A stretch of DNA of 64,000 nt from Pseudoxanthobacter soli DSM 19599 (GCF_900148505.1 NZ_FRXO01000001.1:892414-956413); one strand, 5' to 3'; shown: positions 19,848 through 30,260, numbered from the stretch's first letter. Numbers and translations: made by a program. Notes: generated from the letters alone by a model not told the origin.

Positions 19848-19901
19848 CGCATGCCCTCTGGTCACCGCGCCTGGAATGCTGACGAGTTTGGGGACGACGA
19901 C

Positions 19902-21221
19902 ATGACATGCCGGCTGCGGCAACCTCCACGGCCACGCGCGATTACCCAAACGCCGCCGCATGGTCCACTGTCAGTACGCCGGATTGGTCGGACATCCATC
20001 GTGGCGGCGATCATTGCGGCCGTAACCGTGCTCGTCCTCATCGTTTTTCCATTGGATGGAGCATTCGCACAGCCGGCGGCATCATCAAGTCCACAGGCCA
20101 TGCCCGCGCAAGGCGCTGGGCAAGCTGCACCCCCGCAGCCCGCGCCCTCCGGGATCGCACCCGCCGAACCCGCACTCCCGCAGCCGTCGCCGACGCCCGC
20201 CTCTCCGACCGCGCAGCAATCGCGGGTCTTGAACGTCGGCCTCTATGTCAGCCCGCCCTTCGTGCAGGTGCGGCCGGATGGCGGCTATTCCGGCATGGCG
20301 ATCGACCTGTGGGAGGATGTTGCCCTGCATGGCGGGCTCGCCTTCAAGTACGAGCGCTACTCCACGCTCCGCGATCTCGTGGACGCGACGCGAACCGGCC
20401 GCATCGACGTGGCGGTGACGAACCTGACGATCACCCATCGTCGCGCCGAGCTGATCGAGTTCACACAACCCTGGTACGACGCGGGCCTGCGCATCATGGT
20501 CGCCGACGACGGCGAGCGCGGCTTCTGGGGCCTCGTCACCGGCTTGCGCGACGCCGGGCACCTCAGGGCCTATGCGTGGCTTGCCTTCGTGATCGGCGTC
20601 GCAACAGTGGCGCTGACGATCTTCGACCGCAGGTTCGACCCGGCCTTTCCGAAACGCTGGCACGAAGGCATCGCCGAGAGCCTGTTCCATGTCGTCTCAA
20701 TCGCCACGTCGGGCAAGACGGCGCGAAAGAACCTGTTCGGCTGGAAGGGGCGCATCTGGTCGGCATTCTGGATGGTGTGCGGTGTGGCCACGATCGCCTA
20801 CGTCACCTCGTCGGTGACGAGCGTCATGACGGCGGTTTCGCTTAATCAGGGGATCTCGTCCCTCGCCGACCTGCCCGGCAAGACGGTCGGCGTCTTCACC
20901 GGCAGCGTGTCGGAAGAATATGTCGGGGAACTCGGCATCGCGTCGCGATCCTACCCCAGCATCGACGAAGCCGTCGTCGCGCTCAAGAACGGCAGCGTCG
21001 ACGCGATCGTCGGCGATGCACCCATTCTGGAATATTACGCGCACAACAACCCGGCACAGAAGCTCACCGTCGTCGGCAACATCTTCCATCCCGACAAGTA
21101 TGGCTTCGGCCTGCCTCGTGGCAGCCGACTCGAGGCGCCGATCACACTCCAGATTCTGGCTCTTCGGGAGAACGGCACCCTGGAGAAGCTGCGTCTCGGC
21201 TATTTCGGCAGTTCATTCTGA
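19902..21221 (+). CDS. Prokaryotic ionotropic-glutamate-receptor-like protein (ligand-gated channel architecture)
   Basis: A 439-residue inner-membrane protein. A signal or anchor helix lies at about 28-52 and a Pro/Ala-rich linker at 53-106. The first half of an amino-acid binding domain (S1) follows at 107-215, with LTITHRRAELIEFTQPWY. Then come a membrane helix (about 223-245), a pore-like re-entrant segment (about 259-280, SLFHVVSIATSG), a third helix (about 283-310, ending YVTSSVTSVMTA), and the second binding half (S2, 315-439). This order matches GluR0-type receptors. The pore lacks the K+-channel TVGYG signature. An ATG at 19851 is an alternative start. Probably senses an amino acid; not proven. 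Confidence 0.82.
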   Translation: MTCRLRQPPRPRAITQTPPHGPLSVRRIGRTSIVAAIIAAVTVLVLIVFPLDGAFAQPAASSSPQAMPAQGAGQAAPPQPAPSGIAPAEPALPQPSPTPASPTAQQSRVLNVGLYVSPPFVQVRPDGGYSGMAIDLWEDVALHGGLAFKYERYSTLRDLVDATRTGRIDVAVTNLTITHRRAELIEFTQPWYDAGLRIMVADDGERGFWGLVTGLRDAGHLRAYAWLAFVIGVATVALTIFDRRFDPAFPKRWHEGIAESLFHVVSIATSGKTARKNLFGWKGRIWSAFWMVCGVATIAYVTSSVTSVMTAVSLNQGISSLADLPGKTVGVFTGSVSEEYVGELGIASRSYPSIDEAVVALKNGSVDAIVGDAPILEYYAHNNPAQKLTVVGNIFHPDKYGFGLPRGSRLEAPITLQILALRENGTLEKLRLGYFGSSF

Positions 21222-21423
21222 AGAAACCAGCTCGCCCGGGTCTCAGGTCAAGGAATATTGCGCCTTCCACAAATGCGACCCTTCCGTTCGCATCTCCACC
21301 TCAGATTGCCGAAAACCCGACGGATGCTGGCAATCTTTGCCAGCTCTATTTCACGGGAGTGTCTTTGTCGGACGGCATCGACCGTGATATGCAACAGGTG
21401 GGGCGCCTATGGGGGAATAGATT

Positions 21424-24400
21424 ATGACCGTTCTGACCGTCAATCTGAGCACACAGCTTCAAACCCAGCTGAGCCAGACGGGTATCTGGGCCTATGCGGT
21501 CTATTTCAGCGGCGGCGTCGCGAACTGGACGACGATCGCCGACAACGGCACCCTGACAGGTGGAACGGGCGCGGCTTCCATCACGCTCCCCTATCCGGAC
21601 AACGGCGGCAAGGTCTACTTCCTGATCCAGAGCGCGGACACGGCGCACTACACCGACCTGACGACAGCGATCAGCGAAGAAAGCGACATCAACTGGAACA
21701 ACGCGGCGGCAAAAGACTTCCGCTATGACAGTTTCGAGGTGAGCCTGCTGGACCAGCCGGGTGATGCCGGCAACCTGACGTCCGTCAACGGTTTCGGAAT
21801 TCCGATGCAGGCGAGCGTCACCTACAGTGACGGCTCCACCACAACGCGTGGCTACGGCGTCAGCGGCAGCACCATCTTCTCCGACATCGCGGCGATCAAC
21901 ACAAAGGCCGGCTACGTCTATACCTATGACTATACATCAGGACCGCTCGCGAACACTGTGAGGGCGGCGATCTCGCCGACCCTCGCAGTCACACCCTACA
22001 CGACGACCAGCGGGACATCGTTCAGCGAGTCCGACTGGACGAGCTATCTGACGACACTTGTGACGGACAATGTGATTCCGACCGTCAAGACCGTCGGCGA
22101 AATCGGGGCGGAGGCCGCGACGCAGACCCGGCCCGATATCGTCGTCACGGGATTCTTCGACGGCACCGCGGACGCCAGCAACGTCTGGCACAATGCGGCC
22201 TTTTTCTCATACGTGGTCGAATGGGACGGTTCGAACTTCTGGCTCGCGCCCACGGAGCAGAGTCAGGTGAAGGGCTACATCAAGATCTCCCAAAGCGATC
22301 TTGAGGAAAGCATCTATTCGACGCTCGGCACGGCTGAAATCTACAACAAGCCGACGGACGCCACGCCCTATATGACGATGAATACGGGCGAGAACAACCA
22401 GTGGGGTGCCGTCTTCACGCAGTTTCTGACCGGATTCACCGGCGGCTATTACGGCGTCAAGGGCGCGCAGAACAATAGCAGCGTCGCCGGCACGATCGAT
22501 CTCGACAAGACCTGGAACTGGGATCCGACATACGCCTTCGGCAACAATCTGTCGGGCTCCGCTCCAACCTACTTCGATCACTATTCCGAAGTCTTCTACA
22601 AGCACAGCAACTCTTACGGCTCAGGTTATTCGGATAACCTGATGCAGCATTATTCCACCGGCGGCCCCCTGATTCCGGTGTACGACAGCGGAACGGGCCA
22701 GAACGTCACGAATATCGGCCTGACGCTCTATGCGGACTCCGAGACCCCGGCCGGCTATGTCGACCCGACGATCTACAACTATATCGCGCCTGCTGCCGGT
22801 GGTTACGAGGCGACCAGCCAGAACACGCTCAATACCAACATCACGCTGAACTTCGCCACCCAGTACATGGTGCTGAAGGCGGACACGCCGATCACGATCT
22901 CCTTCATGGGCACCAATCCCAGCGGCCAGCAGGCGTGGTATTCGGTGACCATCAAGGGAAATCTCTGGCAGAACTGGACCCTCACCTACAATGCCGCGAC
23001 GGACAGCTACAGCGCCGCCGCGGCTCCGGGCACGGAGCAGACCTACGGCTCGATGGTCGTTTCGAACCTGCCGACGGCGGACAGCGGCGTCTCCTGGTAC
23101 AAGATCACCGTCGGCGACGACATCTCGAAGACCTACAATCTCTACACCACAACGACCGGTTCCCTGTTCCAGAACCCGGCCTATTCGGGTCAGGAGGGTG
23201 CGCTCGCAATCGATGGGCTCGCGACGATCACGCCAAGCGAGTCGAGCGCGGCGACGATCAACACCTTCACGGTGAATTTCCTCTACAGCACGACGACGTC
23301 GCTCGATCCGCAGCTGCTCACGGAGAATACCAACGCGACATTCCTGTCCACGCTCGCCACGCCCGACGCTCCCGTCGTCGGCAAGGGCGCCGGGGCGAAC
23401 TTCACGGCCCTCGCCGGTCAGGATTCCGCGACTACCAACACCGTCACGGCCACGACGGGCGCCTTGTTCTTCGCCTGGACAGGCAAGAACAACAGCACCG
23501 TCGATACGTCATCGTGGATTTCGGCCTATACGAACAAGATCGGCGCGCTGGACGTCGCCAAGGTCTCTTTCGCCACGTCTGGCGGCGGCACGCACTACCA
23601 GCCAGTGACCGCAGTCGCGGACCTCGACGGCGCATGGCAGACGGCGAAGGCTGCGGCGCTCGGCAACGGCACCTACACCGTGACGATGACCGAATACGCC
23701 CCTGACGGAAGCACCGTCGTCGGCAAGACGAGCAGTGCCCTGGCACTGACCGTCTCGCTCGACAAGCTCGGCCTGCACGCCGGCAGCGACGGCTCCTCGC
23801 TCGTGCTCGACCAGGGCAGTTCGTCGACGGACGGCAACTGGATCCACTTCTCCTCCGCCGGGATCACGGGCCTGCACGGCGCGACACTGCTGCTCTATGC
23901 GGTCGATTCCAGCGGCAACCTCATCGGGCGCGACGGCCAGGTCGGTGGCGGCGTGACCATCCAGGACGCAACCATCGCCTCGATCGGCGGTGTCGTCTCC
24001 GACAGCGGCGATGCCCTGCTCGACACGGCCCAGTCCGCTTACCTTCCCGTTGGCCAGCAGCTGCGCTTCGCCGTGCTGAGCGGCGGGCAGGTCATCGACT
24101 CGTCGGCGAGTGTCAATATCGGCGAGGCGGCGAATGGCACTCTCAACATCGATGTCGGAGGTGTGCAGGTCACGGCCCAGGTTGAAAATACCCTCGGCAG
24201 CGCGGCGGAACTCGCCGGTACGCAGCGCAACCTCAACGAGGCTCTCGTCTACCTGAACCACGGGGAATCGCTCCAACTGGAGGTGACCGGCAGCAGTGCG
24301 ATGACCAACCAGTTGGGTTTCGTCCACATGGAGGCCGACCCCACCACCGGTCAGTGGAGCGTCGGCGGCGTTGACTATGGCAACACCACTGCGTTCACGG

Positions 24401-24696
24401 ATGCGGTGCGCAGCCATCTCGTCGGCGAGGTCACCGTGTCCGGCGGCGGCAGCCACTTTACCGACACGCTGCAGTGGACCGTCCAGGGCGACACCGGGTA
24501 CTACGCGCCGGTCCTGCTGACGGAGAACGGCGATGTGTTCGTCATCGGCAGCGCCAACAGCGACGGACAGGAACACATCCGCCTGTTCGGTGAGAATACC
24601 TTCGGCTTCGAGGATCTCACCGCCTCGCAGAATTCCGACTTCGATTACAACGACATGGTGGTGAAGGTCGTCCCCTCGCACGATCTTCTCGTCTGA
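21424..24696 (+). CDS. Large extracellular-type protein with C-terminal DUF4114 domain
   Basis: A 1090-residue protein rich in Thr, Ser, Gly, Asn and Asp and almost free of Cys, typical of secreted beta-rich proteins. The last 90 residues form a DUF4114 domain (IRLFGENTFGFEDL, then DFDYNDMVVKV, probably calcium-binding). The N-terminal half has features reminiscent of GH64/thaumatin-like glucanases (VNGFGIPMQASVTY, AVFTQFLTGFTGGYYG, SNSYGSGYSDNLM), but this is a guess from short similarities. There is no N-terminal signal peptide, so type I secretion is likely. It follows the receptor-like gene after 202 bases and has its own terminator. Confidence 0.75.
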   Translation: MTVLTVNLSTQLQTQLSQTGIWAYAVYFSGGVANWTTIADNGTLTGGTGAASITLPYPDNGGKVYFLIQSADTAHYTDLTTAISEESDINWNNAAAKDFRYDSFEVSLLDQPGDAGNLTSVNGFGIPMQASVTYSDGSTTTRGYGVSGSTIFSDIAAINTKAGYVYTYDYTSGPLANTVRAAISPTLAVTPYTTTSGTSFSESDWTSYLTTLVTDNVIPTVKTVGEIGAEAATQTRPDIVVTGFFDGTADASNVWHNAAFFSYVVEWDGSNFWLAPTEQSQVKGYIKISQSDLEESIYSTLGTAEIYNKPTDATPYMTMNTGENNQWGAVFTQFLTGFTGGYYGVKGAQNNSSVAGTIDLDKTWNWDPTYAFGNNLSGSAPTYFDHYSEVFYKHSNSYGSGYSDNLMQHYSTGGPLIPVYDSGTGQNVTNIGLTLYADSETPAGYVDPTIYNYIAPAAGGYEATSQNTLNTNITLNFATQYMVLKADTPITISFMGTNPSGQQAWYSVTIKGNLWQNWTLTYNAATDSYSAAAAPGTEQTYGSMVVSNLPTADSGVSWYKITVGDDISKTYNLYTTTTGSLFQNPAYSGQEGALAIDGLATITPSESSAATINTFTVNFLYSTTTSLDPQLLTENTNATFLSTLATPDAPVVGKGAGANFTALAGQDSATTNTVTATTGALFFAWTGKNNSTVDTSSWISAYTNKIGALDVAKVSFATSGGGTHYQPVTAVADLDGAWQTAKAAALGNGTYTVTMTEYAPDGSTVVGKTSSALALTVSLDKLGLHAGSDGSSLVLDQGSSSTDGNWIHFSSAGITGLHGATLLLYAVDSSGNLIGRDGQVGGGVTIQDATIASIGGVVSDSGDALLDTAQSAYLPVGQQLRFAVLSGGQVIDSSASVNIGEAANGTLNIDVGGVQVTAQVENTLGSAAELAGTQRNLNEALVYLNHGESLQLEVTGSSAMTNQLGFVHMEADPTTGQWSVGGVDYGNTTAFTDAVRSHLVGEVTVSGGGSHFTDTLQWTVQGDTGYYAPVLLTENGDVFVIGSANSDGQEHIRLFGENTFGFEDLTASQNSDFDYNDMVVKVVPSHDLLV

Positions 24697-24779
24697 CTGC
24701 CAGATCGCCCGGCGAACGACGCATGCCTGAGGTCGGCAGGTCTGGATCAAGACGGAGATCGAGGACAGGGTAATATCGA

Positions 24780-24814
24780 GGCCCGGCGCCATCCGCCGGG
24801 CCTTTTCTCGTTTT
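24780..24814 (+). terminator. Intrinsic terminator of the DUF4114 protein gene
   Basis: A perfect nine-base stem GGCCCGGCG (24780-24788) / CGCCGGGCC (24794-24802) around CCATC, followed directly by TTTTCTCGTTTT. A textbook intrinsic terminator 84 bases after the stop codon. Confidence 0.9.
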
Positions 24815-24882
24815 GGAGCGCTTTCCGATCCACAGCAGGGGGCCAAAGCCTTCCTCCGACAGCCGCCCCCCCCCACTCCATG

Positions 24883-24915
24883 AAAAAGCCCGCCCCCGCA
24901 TGGCGGGGACGGGCT
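24883..24915 (-). terminator. Intrinsic terminator of the cyo operon (reverse strand)
   Basis: AGCCCGCCCCCGC (24887-24899) pairs with GCGGGGACGGGCT (24903-24915) with one mismatch; on the reverse strand it is followed by a run of five T. It lies about 155 bases past the cyoD stop, with a palindromic repeat between. Confidence 0.8.
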
Positions 24916-24938
24916 GAACGTACTTGCGGCGGAGCGGG

Positions 24939-25055
24939 CTAGAGCGCTTTCCGATCTGATGGAATCATCCGATCGACAAGAAATCGCTCCCGATTCAAAA
25001 CCTTGAGCATATCCTTGTCGTTCAGATCGGCTCGATCTGAACGGGTTGTGCTCTA
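24939..25055. repeat. Composite palindromic repeat, module B followed by module A
   Basis: Module B (24939-24990) starts CTAGAGCGCTTTCCGATC and ends AAATCGCTC. Module A (25015-25055) starts GAGCATATCCTTGTCG, has the CAGATC/GATCTG core and ends GTGCTCTA. The order B then A matches the mosaic build of the copy at 44698. A remnant of module B (GGAGCGCTTTCCGATC) lies at 24816-24831, just after the forward terminator. Confidence 0.85.
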
Positions 25056-25069
25056 AGGACCCGCACCGA

Positions 25070-25426
25070 TCACTCGGCCGGCATCATGCCGGGCATCATG
25101 TTCATGTCGAGATGCGCCATGATCCACAGCGAACCGACCACGGTGATCGCCACGATGATCAGCGTGAACACGAACGCCGCGACGTTCCACATCTGGCTCG
25201 ACGAGGTGTTCATATGCAGGAAGTAGATCAGGTGGATCACGATCTGGATCACCCCGAGGATCAGGATGATCGGGATCGAGGTCGAGGCCGGCAGGGCACC
25301 CGACATGATCAGACCGAAGGGAATCGCGGTCAGGATCACCGACAGGATGAAGCCGGTCATGTACGACTTCACGGTGCCGTGTGCGGCTCCGTCTTCGTGA
25401 TGAGCGGAGGCGTGCTCGTGAGCCAT
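25070..25426 (-). CDS. cyoD: Cytochrome bo3 ubiquinol oxidase subunit IV
   Basis: A 118-residue inner-membrane subunit with three predicted helices (SYMTGFILSVILTAIPFGLI, IPIILILGVIQIVIHLIYFL, and VAAFVFTLIIVAITVVGS). CyoD helps copper-site assembly in subunit I. Its ATG overlaps the cyoC stop by one base (TGATG), and a His-rich N-terminus ([12 protein letters not shown]) precedes the first helix. It ends the cyoABCD operon. Confidence 0.95.
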   Translation of the reverse strand: MAHEHASAHHEDGAAHGTVKSYMTGFILSVILTAIPFGLIMSGALPASTSIPIILILGVIQIVIHLIYFLHMNTSSSQMWNVAAFVFTLIIVAITVVGSLWIMAHLDMNMMPGMMPAE

Positions 25427-26031
25427 CAGGCGACTCCCATCAGGTAGACGATCGTGAAGACGCCGATCCACACGATGTCGAGAAAATGCCAGAACAGGCT
25501 GAGGCACATCAGGCGCGTGCGATTGGCCGAGGTGAGACCGTCACGCAGGAGATGCGCGACGAGCACCACCATCCACACGAGGCCCGACAGCACGTGGAAG
25601 CCGTGGGTTCCGACCAGCGTGAAGAACGCGGACAGGAACGCGGAGCGATCCGGTCCCGCGCCTTCCTCGATCATCTTGTGGAACTCGTAGACTTCCATGG
25701 CGAGGAAGCCGGCGCCGAGCAGGAAGGTGATGCCGAGCCAGCGCATAACCGCAGCGCGCCGGTTGCCGTCGGCCGCGACCATCGCCATGCCATAGGTCAC
25801 GCTCGAGAGCAGCAGCAGCGCCGTTTCCACGGCCACGAACGGCAGTTCGAACAGCTCCTGTCCGGTCGGCCCGCCATCGACATTGTTGCGCAGCACCGCG
25901 AACGCCGCGAACACGGACGCGAACAGCACGCAGTCGCTCATCAGGTAGATCCAGAACCCCAGCGTGGTCTTGGATCCGTCGTCGTGATGCTCGTCGTGCG
26001 CGTCGGAGATGATGGACGAATGTGTGCTCAT
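25426..26031 (-). CDS. cyoC: Cytochrome bo3 ubiquinol oxidase subunit III
   Basis: A 201-residue, five-helix inner-membrane subunit of the haem-copper oxidase III family ([20 protein letters not shown] at the first helix, [16 protein letters not shown] near the fourth). It does not carry redox centres. A His/Asp-rich start ([10 protein letters not shown]) is typical. It begins one base after the cyoB stop and overlaps cyoD. Confidence 0.96.
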   Translation of the reverse strand: MSTHSSIISDAHDEHHDDGSKTTLGFWIYLMSDCVLFASVFAAFAVLRNNVDGGPTGQELFELPFVAVETALLLLSSVTYGMAMVAADGNRRAAVMRWLGITFLLGAGFLAMEVYEFHKMIEEGAGPDRSAFLSAFFTLVGTHGFHVLSGLVWMVVLVAHLLRDGLTSANRTRLMCLSLFWHFLDIVWIGVFTIVYLMGVA

Positions 26032-26032
26032 G

Positions 26033-28012
26033 TCAGGCGGCCTTCGACGCGATGTGCTTGAAATACTCGCCCTCGATCTCCGCCACCTCGGACGCCGGGA
26101 CGTAATAGTCGCGGTCCCTGTTGAAGGTGTGGCCGATGCCGACGACGAACATGACGACGAGGGTGAGGATCGCCAGCCACCAGATGTGCCAGATCATCGC
26201 GAAGCCGAAGCCGACGCTGACGATACCGATGATGAAGCCCGTGCCGGTGTTGCGCGGCATGTGGATCTTCTCATAGACCGCCAGCGGCTTGTGGGCCTCA
26301 CCCTTCTGCTTCATCTCCCAGAAGCTGTCGCGACCGTCGATCACCGGCGTCTTGGCGAAGTTGTAGAACGCCGGCGGCGAGGACGTGGCCCACTCCAGCG
26401 TGCGGCCGTTCCACGGATCGCCGGTGACGTCGCGCAGCTTGTCGCGATTGATGATGCTCACGGCGATCTGGGCGATCTGGGCGCCGATGCCGACGAGGAT
26501 GACGACGGCACCGATGAAGGCGACGATCAGGTAGACGTGCCACACCGGGTTGTCGACGTGGTTCAGACGACGGGTCATGCCCATCAGGCCGAGCACGTAG
26601 AGCGGCATGAAGGCGAGATAGAAGCCGACGAACCAGCACCAGAACGAGATGCGGCCGAGCCGCGGCTCGAGCTTGAAGCCGAACGCCTTCGGGAACCAGT
26701 AATTGAAGCCCGCCATGCAGCCGAACACCACGCCGCCGATGATGGCGTTGTGGAAGTGGGCGATCAGGAACAGGCTGTTGTGGAGCACGAAGGACACCGG
26801 CGGCACCGCCATCAGCACGCCGGTCATACCGCCGATCGTGAAGGTGATGATGAAGCCGATGGTCCACAGCACCGCAGGCTCGAAGCGAACCCGGCCGCGA
26901 TACATCGTGAACAGCCAGTTGAAGATCTTCACGCCCGTCGGGATCGAGATGATCATCGTCGTGATGCCGAAGAAGGCGTTCACGCTGGCGCCGGAGCCCA
27001 TGGTGAAGAAGTGATGCACCCACACCATGAACGACAGGATGGTGATCGCGAAGGTCGCGTAGACCATCGACTTGTAGCCGAACAGCCTCTTGCCCGAGAA
27101 CGTCGCGATCACTTCCGAGAACACGCCGAACGCAGGCAGGATGAGGATGTAGACCTCAGGATGGCCCCAGGCCCAGATGAGGTTGACATACATCATCGGG
27201 TTACCGCCGCCAGCCACCGTGAAGAAGTGGAAGCCGAGATAGCGGTCGAGCAGCAGCATCGCCAGCGTCGCCGTCAGGATCGGGAACGCGGCCACGATCA
27301 GCATGTTGGCGCAGAGGGTGGTCCAGGTGAAGATCGGCATCCGCATCAGGAACATGCCCGGCGCGCGCATCTTCAGGATTGTCGTGATGAAATTCACGCC
27401 GGCCAGCAGGGTGCCGATGCCGGAGATCTGCAGGCTCCAGAGATAGTAGTCCATGCCGACGTCGGGGCTGTATTCCGAGCCCGACAGCGGCGGATAGGCG
27501 AGCCAGCCGGTGCGGGCGAACTCGCCCACGCCGAGCGACAGGTTGACGAGAATCGCGCCCGACACCGTGAGCCAGAAGCTCAGCGAGTTGAGGTACGGGA
27601 ACGCGACGTCGCGGGCGCCGATCTGCAGCGGCACCACGACGTTCATCAAGCCGATCACATAGGGCATCGCCATGAAGAAGATCATGATGACGCCATGGGC
27701 GGTGAACACCTGGTCGTAGTGCTCGGGCGGCAGGTAGCCGGCGCCGCCGTTGGAGGCCAGCATCAGCTGGGAGCGCATCATGATGGCATCGGCGAAGCCG
27801 CGCAGCAGCATGATGGTAGCCAGGATGATGTACATCACGCCGATCTTCTTGTGATCGACGGAGGTCAGCCACTCGTCCCAGAGCCACTTCCAGCGGCCGA
27901 GATAGGTGATCGTGCCGAGCACCAGAAGGGCGCCGAGCACCATGAAGCCGACCGCCCCCATGATGATCGGCTCATGGTAAGGGATCGCCTCAAGCGTCAA
28001 CTTGCCGAACAT
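26033..28012 (-). CDS. cyoB: Cytochrome bo3 ubiquinol oxidase subunit I
   Basis: Catalytic subunit of the terminal quinol oxidase; reduces O2 to water and pumps protons. 659 residues and about 15 helices. The haem-copper motifs are visible: [17 protein letters not shown] (Cu-B His with the cross-linked Tyr), a VHHFFTMG stretch (Cu-B His pair) and HFHNAIIGG (haem ligands). The ATG at 28012 gives [15 protein letters not shown], as in relatives; the frame stays open to 28123 inside cyoA. The gene starts two bases after the cyoA stop. Confidence 0.97.
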   Translation of the reverse strand: MFGKLTLEAIPYHEPIIMGAVGFMVLGALLVLGTITYLGRWKWLWDEWLTSVDHKKIGVMYIILATIMLLRGFADAIMMRSQLMLASNGGAGYLPPEHYDQVFTAHGVIMIFFMAMPYVIGLMNVVVPLQIGARDVAFPYLNSLSFWLTVSGAILVNLSLGVGEFARTGWLAYPPLSGSEYSPDVGMDYYLWSLQISGIGTLLAGVNFITTILKMRAPGMFLMRMPIFTWTTLCANMLIVAAFPILTATLAMLLLDRYLGFHFFTVAGGGNPMMYVNLIWAWGHPEVYILILPAFGVFSEVIATFSGKRLFGYKSMVYATFAITILSFMVWVHHFFTMGSGASVNAFFGITTMIISIPTGVKIFNWLFTMYRGRVRFEPAVLWTIGFIITFTIGGMTGVLMAVPPVSFVLHNSLFLIAHFHNAIIGGVVFGCMAGFNYWFPKAFGFKLEPRLGRISFWCWFVGFYLAFMPLYVLGLMGMTRRLNHVDNPVWHVYLIVAFIGAVVILVGIGAQIAQIAVSIINRDKLRDVTGDPWNGRTLEWATSSPPAFYNFAKTPVIDGRDSFWEMKQKGEAHKPLAVYEKIHMPRNTGTGFIIGIVSVGFGFAMIWHIWWLAILTLVVMFVVGIGHTFNRDRDYYVPASEVAEIEGEYFKHIASKAA

Positions 28013-28014
28013 CG

Positions 28015-29025
28015 TCACAGACCCTTCGGATTTTCGGGAGTGCACAGCGGGCCGCCGGAGCCGAGCTCCTTGGCCATCGCCATGTTCATGGCCGCGTCCG
28101 TGCAGACGGACCCGTCGGTGCACTTATTCAGGATGTCGTGGAACATCGAGGGGGCGACCGAGGCGTAGAACGTCACCGGGTTGTTCTCGCTCGGCTTCAC
28201 CAGCTGCTGATACGTCGCGAGATCGAGCTTGCCCTGGCTAGACCGGACGTCCTCGATCCATTTGTCGAAGTCGGCCGCGTCGAGAACCTTGGTCTCGAAG
28301 TGCATGCCCGAGAAGCCGGCGCCGCTGTAGTTCGCCGAGATGCCGCGATAGGTGCCGACCTCGTCCGCCAGCAGGCTGAGCTGGGTGTTCATGCCCGCCA
28401 TGCTGTAGATCATGCTGCCGAGGTCGGGGATGAAGAACGCGTTCATCACGCCCGAGGAGGTGATGTTGAAATGCACCGGCCGGTTCACCGGCATCGCCAG
28501 TTCGTTGACCGTCGCGACGCCCTGCTCCGGATAGATGAACAGCCATTTCCAGTCGAGGGAGACGACCTGAACCTCGAGCGGCTTCTCGCTGGAGGCGATC
28601 GGCCGGTAGGGATCGAGCCGGTGGCTGTAGATCCAGGTGAGCGTGCCGAGCGCAATGATGATCATGCAGGGCACGAGCCAGACGACGAGCTCGATGCGCG
28701 TCGAATGCTCCCAGTTCGGGCGATAGGTCGCCGCGGTGTTCGAGGCGCGGTAGCGCCAGGCGAACCACAGCGTCATCAGGATCACCGGGATCACGACGAT
28801 CAGCATCAGGCCGGTCGCCACCAGCATCAGCCACTTTTCGTCATCGCCGATCGGACCCTTGGGGTCGAGCAGCGCGACCTGACACCCTGCCAGAAGCGGC
28901 ATCAGCGCCAGCAATGCCAAAGTGGAGGCCGCACGCATTCTATTGCGACGCAGCAATCCATTCCCAAGCATCGGTTCGCGCACAGCTTTCGCGACGCGCG
29001 AAAGGAGGCCCCGGATCAAACTCAT
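28015..29025 (-). CDS. cyoA: Cytochrome bo3 ubiquinol oxidase subunit II (lipoprotein)
   Basis: A 336-residue membrane-anchored subunit. A lipobox LLAGC (Cys about residue 48) follows a hydrophobic stretch; two helices come next (about 65-85 and 110-130), then the cupredoxin-fold periplasmic domain. The Cu-A cysteines of cytochrome c oxidases are absent, as expected for a quinol oxidase. GAGG lies eight bases before the ATG at 29025. The lipoprotein signal is preceded by about 30 basic residues, longer than usual; Met19 or Met30 could be the true start. First gene of the operon; no cyoE is adjacent. Confidence 0.94.
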   Translation of the reverse strand: MSLIRGLLSRVAKAVREPMLGNGLLRRNRMRAASTLALLALMPLLAGCQVALLDPKGPIGDDEKWLMLVATGLMLIVVIPVILMTLWFAWRYRASNTAATYRPNWEHSTRIELVVWLVPCMIIIALGTLTWIYSHRLDPYRPIASSEKPLEVQVVSLDWKWLFIYPEQGVATVNELAMPVNRPVHFNITSSGVMNAFFIPDLGSMIYSMAGMNTQLSLLADEVGTYRGISANYSGAGFSGMHFETKVLDAADFDKWIEDVRSSQGKLDLATYQQLVKPSENNPVTFYASVAPSMFHDILNKCTDGSVCTDAAMNMAMAKELGSGGPLCTPENPKGL

Positions 29026-29516
29026 CGATCACCTCTCATGCGGACGTGCCGGCAGGAAAACCGTTATCCTTAAGCCCGCCAAGATATTACCTCAGGTTCT
29101 GCTCGCTTTTTCTTCGACAGACCCTAAGACACTGTAAGCACTCAGACAAACGCTCAGGATTGTAGTCTGGAGTTGTTTAAACTCAGGCGCACCGAATAGC
29201 GGTCGCATACATTCCTAACCGAATTTACACCTCTTAGGCGCACGGCCCGGGAAAGGGCAATGCGTAAGACTGCCACAGTGGCGCAAACGCCTCACCGCCT
29301 ACGCAGGCGCGATAGATGTGAGGCAAAATGCCTCGTCATGAGGGAAATGCGGTGCGCGCCGCACAAACCCCTCGCGACGCGGGAAAAGCCCGGGAAGGAC
29401 CGCGTGATGGCGCCGCGTATTGTTGCCCGATTTGCAGGTCCTGATGCCCGCCGAACCATCTGCGTCCGTGCCCCATGCCGGCCGCAACGGCTTTTGCCTG
29501 CTTCAGGAGACCCCCA
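29026..29516. other. Intergenic region between cyoA and the SIMPL gene
   Basis: 491 bases, locally AT-richer than its surroundings, which must hold the cyo promoter. The short word CTCAG(G) occurs at 29091, 29141, 29153 and 29182 without even spacing, and a small hairpin GAGGCA-AAA-TGCCTC lies at 29320-29334. No gene is supported. No FNR-type or ArcA-type site was recognised by eye. Confidence 0.45.
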
Positions 29517-30260
29517 ATGCGCATCCCCGCCACGTTCGCCTGCCTCGGCCTTCTGATGTTGCCGCCCGTCGCCCTCTCCACCACGGCGGCGCTCGCCCAG
29601 CCTGCGCCGGCCCCGGCCACCATCACGGTCAGCGGCGAAGGCACCGCGAGCGCCCCGCCCGACATGGCGGTGCTGACCACCGGTGTCGTGAGTCAGGCCG
29701 ACGATGCCGCGGCCGCCCTGAAGGCCAATTCCACGACCATGGAGGCGCTGGTCGCCGCAGTCCGGGGAGCCGGAATCGCCGGCAACGACATCTCGACGTC
29801 CGGTTTCTCGGTGCAGCCGCGCTACACCTATCCAGGCCAGAACAACAATGGTGGGGAGCAGCAGGCACCGAAGATCGTCGGCTACGAGGTGCGCAATGCG
29901 GTAACGATCAAGGTGCGGGACATGAAGGCGCTCGGCCCGCTGCTCGACAGCGTGGTCGCCGCCGGCGCGAACGACGTCGGAAACCTTTCCATGACGCTCG
30001 CCGACACTGCACCGCTCGCCGACAAGGCCCGCCGCGCCGCGATCGCCGATGCTCGCAAGAAGGCGGAAGCCTATGCGGAGGCGGCAGGCGTGAAGCTCGG
30101 CCGGGTGCTCCGCATCGCGGAACAGGGGGCTATGTCGCCGCGTGCGTTCGCCATGCCGGTGTCGCCGGACAGTGCCAAGATGATGTCCTCCGTCCCTGTC
30201 GAGGCCGGGGAACTCGATATCCGCGCCACGGTGGATGTCGCCTGGGAACTCGTGCCCTGA
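29517..30260 (+). CDS. SIMPL domain-containing periplasmic protein (DUF541)
   Basis: A 247-residue exported protein with a signal peptide (about 1-27, ending TTAALA-QPA). The mature part is a SIMPL/DUF541 domain: ITVSGEGTASAPPDMAVL at the start, TSGFSVQPRYTY, a KVRDMKALGPLLDSVVAAGAN stretch and ARKKAEAYAEAAGVKLGRVL. The molecular role of this family is not well defined (linked to oxidative stress tolerance for E. coli YggE). The ATG at 29517 has a well-placed GGAG; the frame opens earlier at 29475. Confidence 0.9.
   Translation: MRIPATFACLGLLMLPPVALSTTAALAQPAPAPATITVSGEGTASAPPDMAVLTTGVVSQADDAAAALKANSTTMEALVAAVRGAGIAGNDISTSGFSVQPRYTYPGQNNNGGEQQAPKIVGYEVRNAVTIKVRDMKALGPLLDSVVAAGANDVGNLSMTLADTAPLADKARRAAIADARKKAEAYAEAAGVKLGRVLRIAEQGAMSPRAFAMPVSPDSAKMMSSVPVEAGELDIRATVDVAWELVP

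Noticed and set aside
26009-28168. 719-residue forward frame across cyoB
   Set aside because: It opposes cyoB, whose haem-copper motifs are clear; the His/Asp-rich product is a shadow.
29085-29190. CTCAGG words before cyoA as a regulator array
   Set aside because: Four copies with uneven spacing and no symmetry; noted in the gap entry only.
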